From an uncultured Caulobacteraceae bacterium (lineage in GTDB: Bacteria > Pseudomonadota > Alphaproteobacteria > Caulobacterales > Caulobacteraceae), in the NCBI GenBank assembly GCA_937910255.1, contig CALEOQ010000207.1:1-10484 (forward strand): a stretch of 10,484 nt of DNA, written 5' to 3'. This document shows positions 7,142 through 10,484 of this stretch, in pieces. Every line of letters begins with the position of its first letter. Within the stretch, counting starts at the first letter, position 1. The translations under genes were made by a program, and so were the position numbers. The notes below the pieces were generated by a model. That model had not been told where the DNA came from and did not search any database. It saw nothing but the letters and a program-made list of their open reading frames with translations.

Positions 7142-9457
7142 ATGATGGCCACCTGGGCCCAGCGTTTCGCCACCGCCGTCGAGCGGCCGGCGATCGCCTA
7201 TGGAATCGTCATTGGGTCCGTGGCCGTGGCCACGAGTCTTCAGGGCTTGATCGAGCTTGCCCTGACCTCGCCGCCGGCCTTCATGATCTATTATCCGGCC
7301 CTCATCTTCGCCACGGTGGCGGCCGGCGGACGCGGCGGCCTGACGGCGGTGGCCTTGAGCACCCTGGTCGCGACCCTGCTCTGGCCGGCCGAGGCGCGGG
7401 CTGGCGCCACCCTGCCCGTGGCGGTCGGCCTCTTCATCCTCACCGGCGGCCTGACCGTCGCCCTGGCCAAGCCGCTGCGGGTGGCGATCCGCCGGGGCGC
7501 CACGGTGCAGGAGCGCTTCCGCATCGCCCAGCAAGGGGCGAAGGACAGCTTCGTCATCTTCGATCCGGTGCGACAGGGCGAGACCATTGTCGACTTCACC
7601 TGGGTCTACGCCAATCCCGCGGCTGACCGCATGGCGCCGGCCGGGGTAGCGACTTTGGTGGGCCGCAGGGTGTCGGAGGTTTTTCCCGACGACACCGGCC
7701 GGGCCATGATCGACCGGTTGACCCGCGCCCTGGGGCAGGACGAGGCCGACGATCTCGAAGTCTGCCGGATGATCGACGGCCAGGAGCACTGGGTCAGGTC
7801 CAGCGCCGTGCGGGCCGGCGACGGGGTGGCCGTCATCTTCCGCGACATCACCGAGCAGCGCGCCACGAACCAGGCCCTGCGCCAGGGGGAGGCCCGGGTG
7901 CGCGCCTTCATCGAATCGCTGCCCCAACTCATGTGGGTCAGCGACCGGCACGGCGCCTGGACCTTCAGCAGCCCGCAATGGCACGCCTTTACCGGCGAGG
8001 GGCCGCGCGCCGCCCTGGGCGATGGCTGGCTCGGCGCGGTCCACCCCGAGGACTGCGACGCCGTCGCCGAGGCCTGGCGCCAGGCGGTCCAGAACGCGCT
8101 GCCCTTTTCCCCCCAGTTCCGCATGCGCCGGGCCGATGGGGTGTGGCGGTGGTTCCACGGACGCGCCTCGCCGCTGCGGGACGAAGATGGCGAAGTCCGC
8201 CGCTGGTTCGGCTCGGCCTCGGACATCACCGAGGTGGTCGAGGCCCGCCAGGACCTGGAGGTCCGGGTCGCCGAACGCACCCGGGACCTGCAGGCCAGCC
8301 TTGAGGCCAAGGCCCGCACCGAGGCGGCCCTGGCTCAGGCCCAGCGCCTGGAGACGGTGGGCCGGCTGACCGGCGGCGTGGCCCACGACTTCAACAACCT
8401 GCTGACCGTGGTTATCGGCGGCCTCGACATGATCCTGAAGAACCCCGCCGATCAGGCGCGGGTGACCCGGCTGGCCGAGGCGGCCCTGTCGGCGGGCCGC
8501 CGCGGCGAGCGGCTGACCCGGCAACTGCTGGCCTTCTCCCGGCGCCAGGAATTGCGCCTGGACAATCTGGCCGTCGCGCCCCTGGTGGAGCAGATCGAAC
8601 CCCTGGTGCGCCGGGCGGTCGGCGAGGCGATCCATCTCACCATCGACTGCGCCCCTGACGTCGGCGCCGCACGGCTGGACGCAGCCCAGTTCGAGGCCGC
8701 CCTGCTGAACCTAGTGGTCAACGCCGCCGACGCCACGCCGGCTGGCGGTGAGATCAGCATCGAGGCCGTCCGGATCACCCTGGCCGAAGGCCAGGTGCGC
8801 GAGGCCAGTCCCGGCGACTATGTCCGCATTTCCGTCACCGACACCGGCGCCGGCATGGCGCCCGATGTCCTCGACCATGTGTTCGAGCCCTTCTTCACCA
8901 CCAAGGAAACCGGCAAGGGCACGGGCTTGGGGCTCGCCCAGGTCTATGGATTCATCCGCCAGTGCGGCGGCGCCGTGGACGTCCGTAGCGCCCCAGGGGA
9001 AGGCTCGACCATCAGCCTCTACCTGCCCGCCGCCGACCACGCCGATCCCCTGGCGCTGGAGACCGAGGTCGGGATCGAGACCATGATGGCTGGCCTACGG
9101 ATCCTGCTGGTCGAGGATGACGATGCGGTGCGGGCCGTGACCGAGAGCCTGCTCGGCGAGCTCGGCTGCCAGGTGGAGACGGCGATCAACGGGGTCGAGG
9201 CGCTGCGCCGGGTCGGCCGTGGGGCCGACTTCGATCTGGTGCTGTCGGATATTGTCATGCCCGGCGGGGTCAGCGGAGTCGATCTCGCCCGGCGGCTGCG
9301 CGACGCCCATCCGAACCTGCCGGTGGTGCTGACCACGGGCTACAGCGGAGAGAAGCTCGACGACGCCGAGGAGGCCGAAGCCTGGCCCATCCTGCGCAAG
9401 CCTTTCCGCGCCGAACAGCTCAGCGCCGTGGTCCGCCAGGCCGCCGGCGCGGCCTAG
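7142..9457 (+). CDS. Hybrid sensor histidine kinase (DUF4118-like membrane domain, 2 PAS, HisKA, HATPase, receiver)
   Basis: This 771-residue inner-membrane sensor autophosphorylates on His and passes the phosphate to its own receiver. Counting from ATG 7142, about four membrane helices lie in 17-110, with a YYPALIFATVAAGGRGG stretch resembling DUF4118 domains. PAS domains span about 124-236 and 251-366, each ending in a DIT(E) motif. A coiled coil follows at 366-402. The H-box is GGVAHDFNNLL with His415. The ATP domain has Asn527 (NLVVNAADA), DTGAGM (567-572) and GTGLGL (593-598). The receiver (652-768) has acidic residues Glu658-Asp660, phosphoacceptor Asp703 (LVLSDIVMP), Thr731/732 and Lys753. 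All catalytic residues are present. GGGGG at 7126-7130 favours ATG 7142, with GTG 7130 and ATG 7145 as alternatives. No response regulator or histidine phosphotransferase gene adjoins it, so it is an orphan here. The signal is unknown. Confidence 0.93.
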   Translation: MMATWAQRFATAVERPAIAYGIVIGSVAVATSLQGLIELALTSPPAFMIYYPALIFATVAAGGRGGLTAVALSTLVATLLWPAEARAGATLPVAVGLFILTGGLTVALAKPLRVAIRRGATVQERFRIAQQGAKDSFVIFDPVRQGETIVDFTWVYANPAADRMAPAGVATLVGRRVSEVFPDDTGRAMIDRLTRALGQDEADDLEVCRMIDGQEHWVRSSAVRAGDGVAVIFRDITEQRATNQALRQGEARVRAFIESLPQLMWVSDRHGAWTFSSPQWHAFTGEGPRAALGDGWLGAVHPEDCDAVAEAWRQAVQNALPFSPQFRMRRADGVWRWFHGRASPLRDEDGEVRRWFGSASDITEVVEARQDLEVRVAERTRDLQASLEAKARTEAALAQAQRLETVGRLTGGVAHDFNNLLTVVIGGLDMILKNPADQARVTRLAEAALSAGRRGERLTRQLLAFSRRQELRLDNLAVAPLVEQIEPLVRRAVGEAIHLTIDCAPDVGAARLDAAQFEAALLNLVVNAADATPAGGEISIEAVRITLAEGQVREASPGDYVRISVTDTGAGMAPDVLDHVFEPFFTTKETGKGTGLGLAQVYGFIRQCGGAVDVRSAPGEGSTISLYLPAADHADPLALETEVGIETMMAGLRILLVEDDDAVRAVTESLLGELGCQVETAINGVEALRRVGRGADFDLVLSDIVMPGGVSGVDLARRLRDAHPNLPVVLTTGYSGEKLDDAEEAEAWPILRKPFRAEQLSAVVRQAAGAA

Positions 9458-9471
9458 GCTGAGGCCTCAGC
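9458..9471. repeat. Perfect 14-base palindrome bridging two convergent stop codons
   Basis: GCTGAGGCCTCAGC is its own reverse complement. It begins directly after the kinase TAG (9455-9457) and contains the TGA of the convergent HerA-like gene (9467-9469). As RNA it could form only a 5-bp stem with a 4-base loop, weak for a terminator, and no T-tract follows on either strand. It may be a weak bidirectional terminator or a protein site. Confidence 0.4.
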
Positions 9472-10360
9472 GGCGTCTCCGCAGGCCGCCCAGCATCCCG
9501 CGCACGATTTCACGGCCGATCTGGCTGCCGACGGTGCGCAGGACCGACTTGGTGAAGGCCTCACCGAGGCCCTGGCGGCTTCCGCCGCCGCCGCTGCGTC
9601 GGGCGGGCGCGCGGGGTTCGGGGGTGGTCTTGGCGGGCGGCGCCGGCGCGGCCTGCGCCTTCGCCCGGGCCTGCAGGCGCTCATGGGCCGACTCGCGATC
9701 GCGGGCCTCATCATAGAGGCCGCGCACCGGGCTCTGGGCCATCAGGGCCGCGCGTTCGGCCGGCGTGGCGGGGCCAAGCCGGGAGGCCGGCGGCCGGATC
9801 AGGGTCTTCTCGACCACGCAGGGCGCGCCTTTTTCGTCGAGCAGGGAGACCAGGGCCTCGCCCACGCCCAGGCCCTGAATCGCCTCGGCGGTGTCGAAGG
9901 CGGGATTGACCCGGAAGGACTGGGCGGCGGCCTTGAGCCCGCGCTGGTCGGCCGGGGTATAGGCCCGCAGGGCGTGCTGGATGCGGTTGCCCAGCTGGCC
10001 CAGCACGCTGTCGGGGATGTCGGCCGGGTTCTGAGTGACGAAGTAGACCCCGACGCCCTTGGAGCGGATCAGGCGCACCACCTGCTCGACCTTCTCCAGC
10101 AGACCACGGGGGGCGTCGCGGAATAGCAGGTGGGCCTCATCAAAGAAGAAGGCCAGGCGCGGCTTTTCAGGATCGCCGACCTCGGGCAGGTCCTCGAACA
10201 GCTCCGACAGCAGCCACAGCAGGAAGGTGGCGTAGAGGCGCGGGGAATTGATCAGCCGATCGGCGGCCAGGATGTTCACATGCCCCCGGCCCGCGCCGTC
10301 CACCCGCATCAGGTCGCTCAGCGCCAGGGCCGGCTCGCCGAAGAAGCCCGCGGCGCCCTG
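9467..10360 (-). CDS. YjgR/DUF853 family HerA-like ATPase, N-terminus cut by contig edge
   Basis: The C-terminal 297 residues of a HerA/FtsK-superfamily P-loop ATPase of the YjgR (DUF853) type are visible; E. coli YjgR is about 500 residues. The Walker A loop therefore lies beyond the contig edge. In the frame opening at 10375, Walker B is LAFFFDEAHLLF (74-85; Asp79, Glu80) and the sensor-like strand is VYFVTQNPADIP (110-121). LGNRIQHALRAYTP (128-141) contains the conserved arginines, and FRVNPAFDTAEAI (154-166) is also typical. An Ala/Pro-rich linker (about 235-262) leads to a basic tail ending GGLRRRR. The first five residues of that frame (MLFRS) are translated adapter, so no real start is present. 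DNA or RNA translocation is inferred for the superfamily; the cellular role of YjgR is not settled. The gene converges with the kinase gene 9 bases away. Confidence 0.92.
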   Translation of the reverse strand, partial: QGAAGFFGEPALALSDLMRVDGAGRGHVNILAADRLINSPRLYATFLLWLLSELFEDLPEVGDPEKPRLAFFFDEAHLLFRDAPRGLLEKVEQVVRLIRSKGVGVYFVTQNPADIPDSVLGQLGNRIQHALRAYTPADQRGLKAAAQSFRVNPAFDTAEAIQGLGVGEALVSLLDEKGAPCVVEKTLIRPPASRLGPATPAERAALMAQSPVRGLYDEARDRESAHERLQARAKAQAAPAPPAKTTPEPRAPARRSGGGGSRQGLGEAFTKSVLRTVGSQIGREIVRGMLGGLRRRR

Positions 10361-10436
10361 AGATCGGAAGAGCACACGTCTGAACTCCAGTCACGTCGTA
10401 ATCTCGTATGCCGTCTTCTGCTTGAAAAAAAAAAAA
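10361..10436 (+). other. Untrimmed Illumina TruSeq read-1 (P7-side) adapter, index and poly-A run-off
   Basis: From 10361 the sequence is an exact copy of the TruSeq indexed adapter, starting AGATCGGAAGAGCACACGTC. A six-base index (GTCGTA, 10395-10400) is followed by the P7 sequence ending CTTCTGCTTG at 10424 and then 12 A (10425-10436). Homopolymer A after the adapter end is typical of reads that run past a short insert. Genomic sequence stops at 10360. Minus-strand translations here give false N-termini (MLFRS, and MTGVQTCALPIS in another frame). Confidence 0.99.
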
Positions 10437-10484
10437 CCAAGCACCGACTGCGCCCGCACACCATCTGCATCCACGCAGACCGCC
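10437..10484. other. Post-adapter tail, unassigned, probably read noise
   Basis: These 48 bases lie beyond the poly-A run-off of the adapter. They resemble no gene and start with CAAGCA (10438-10443), which recalls the P7 primer, but the match does not continue convincingly. They are probably low-quality basecalls after the end of the molecule and should not be annotated as genome. Confidence 0.7.

Noticed and set aside
9467..10360. HerA-like ATPase as part of an antiphage system (for example HerA with SIR2 or DUF4297)
   Set aside because: The sequence is of the widespread YjgR/DUF853 type with its characteristic C-terminus. The visible neighbour is a histidine kinase, not a nuclease or NADase. 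The gene's other flank is off the contig, so this is rejected only on what can be seen.
10425..10436. The A12 run as a biological poly-A tail or part of a terminator
   Set aside because: It directly follows the end of the P7 adapter and is the usual run-off homopolymer in Illumina reads.
10437..10484. Possible error-ridden second copy of the P7 primer after the poly-A
   Set aside because: Only CAAGCA at the start and a short GAC block agree. Gaps are needed and the match fades, so it cannot be told from noise.

Overview
The window looks like an assembled contig end-to-end: about 10.28 kb of very GC-rich genomic DNA (roughly 85-10360) capped on both sides by Illumina library adapter that was never trimmed. 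The genomic part fits an alphaproteobacterium, most likely Caulobacterales (Caulobacter/Phenylobacterium-like). This rests on base composition, the N-terminal and core sequence of RlmN, and the mix of SDR, DUF350, YkvA and YjgR-type genes. It is an inference from recalled family sequences, not a database match.

Layout, left to right. Positions 1-84 are adapter and read noise. A minus-strand block follows: a membrane-anchored trypsin-like protease whose C-terminus is cut by the contig edge, a DUF350 four-helix membrane protein 7 bases upstream of it (same operon), and rlmN, the 23S rRNA/tRNA adenine-C2 methyltransferase. A sigma70-like promoter lies inside the apparent N-terminal extension of rlmN, which puts its true start at a TTG at 2644. 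Divergent to this, on plus, is a zinc-free NADPH:quinone oxidoreductase-type MDR enzyme closed by a strong GC hairpin terminator. Next is a two-gene plus unit, an SDR oxidoreductase and an EamA/DMT-family transporter, 10 bases apart. A minus-strand YkvA (DUF1232) gene converges on the transporter with overlapping stop codons. Divergent from ykvA is an HSD10-like SDR, probably a 3-hydroxyacyl-CoA dehydrogenase. A long perfect hairpin separates it from a large hybrid histidine kinase (DUF4118-type membrane domain, two PAS, HisKA, HATPase, receiver). The last gene is the C-terminal 297 residues of a YjgR/DUF853 HerA-like ATPase on minus, cut by the right contig edge. Positions 10361-10436 are TruSeq read-1 adapter, index and a poly-A run-off, and the final 48 bases are unassigned.

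The genes are ordinary chromosomal housekeeping and metabolic genes. I see no mobile element, CRISPR array, RNA gene or credible new defence system. The most important non-gene signal is technical. Both ends are adapter read-through, the left one with an Illumina-type error spectrum, and they create false protein termini (MLFRS... and a ...TGVQTCALPIS peptide). The biological points most worth a second look are the protease with Glu where the catalytic Asp is expected, the corrected rlmN start, and several perfect palindromes or hairpins at gene boundaries.
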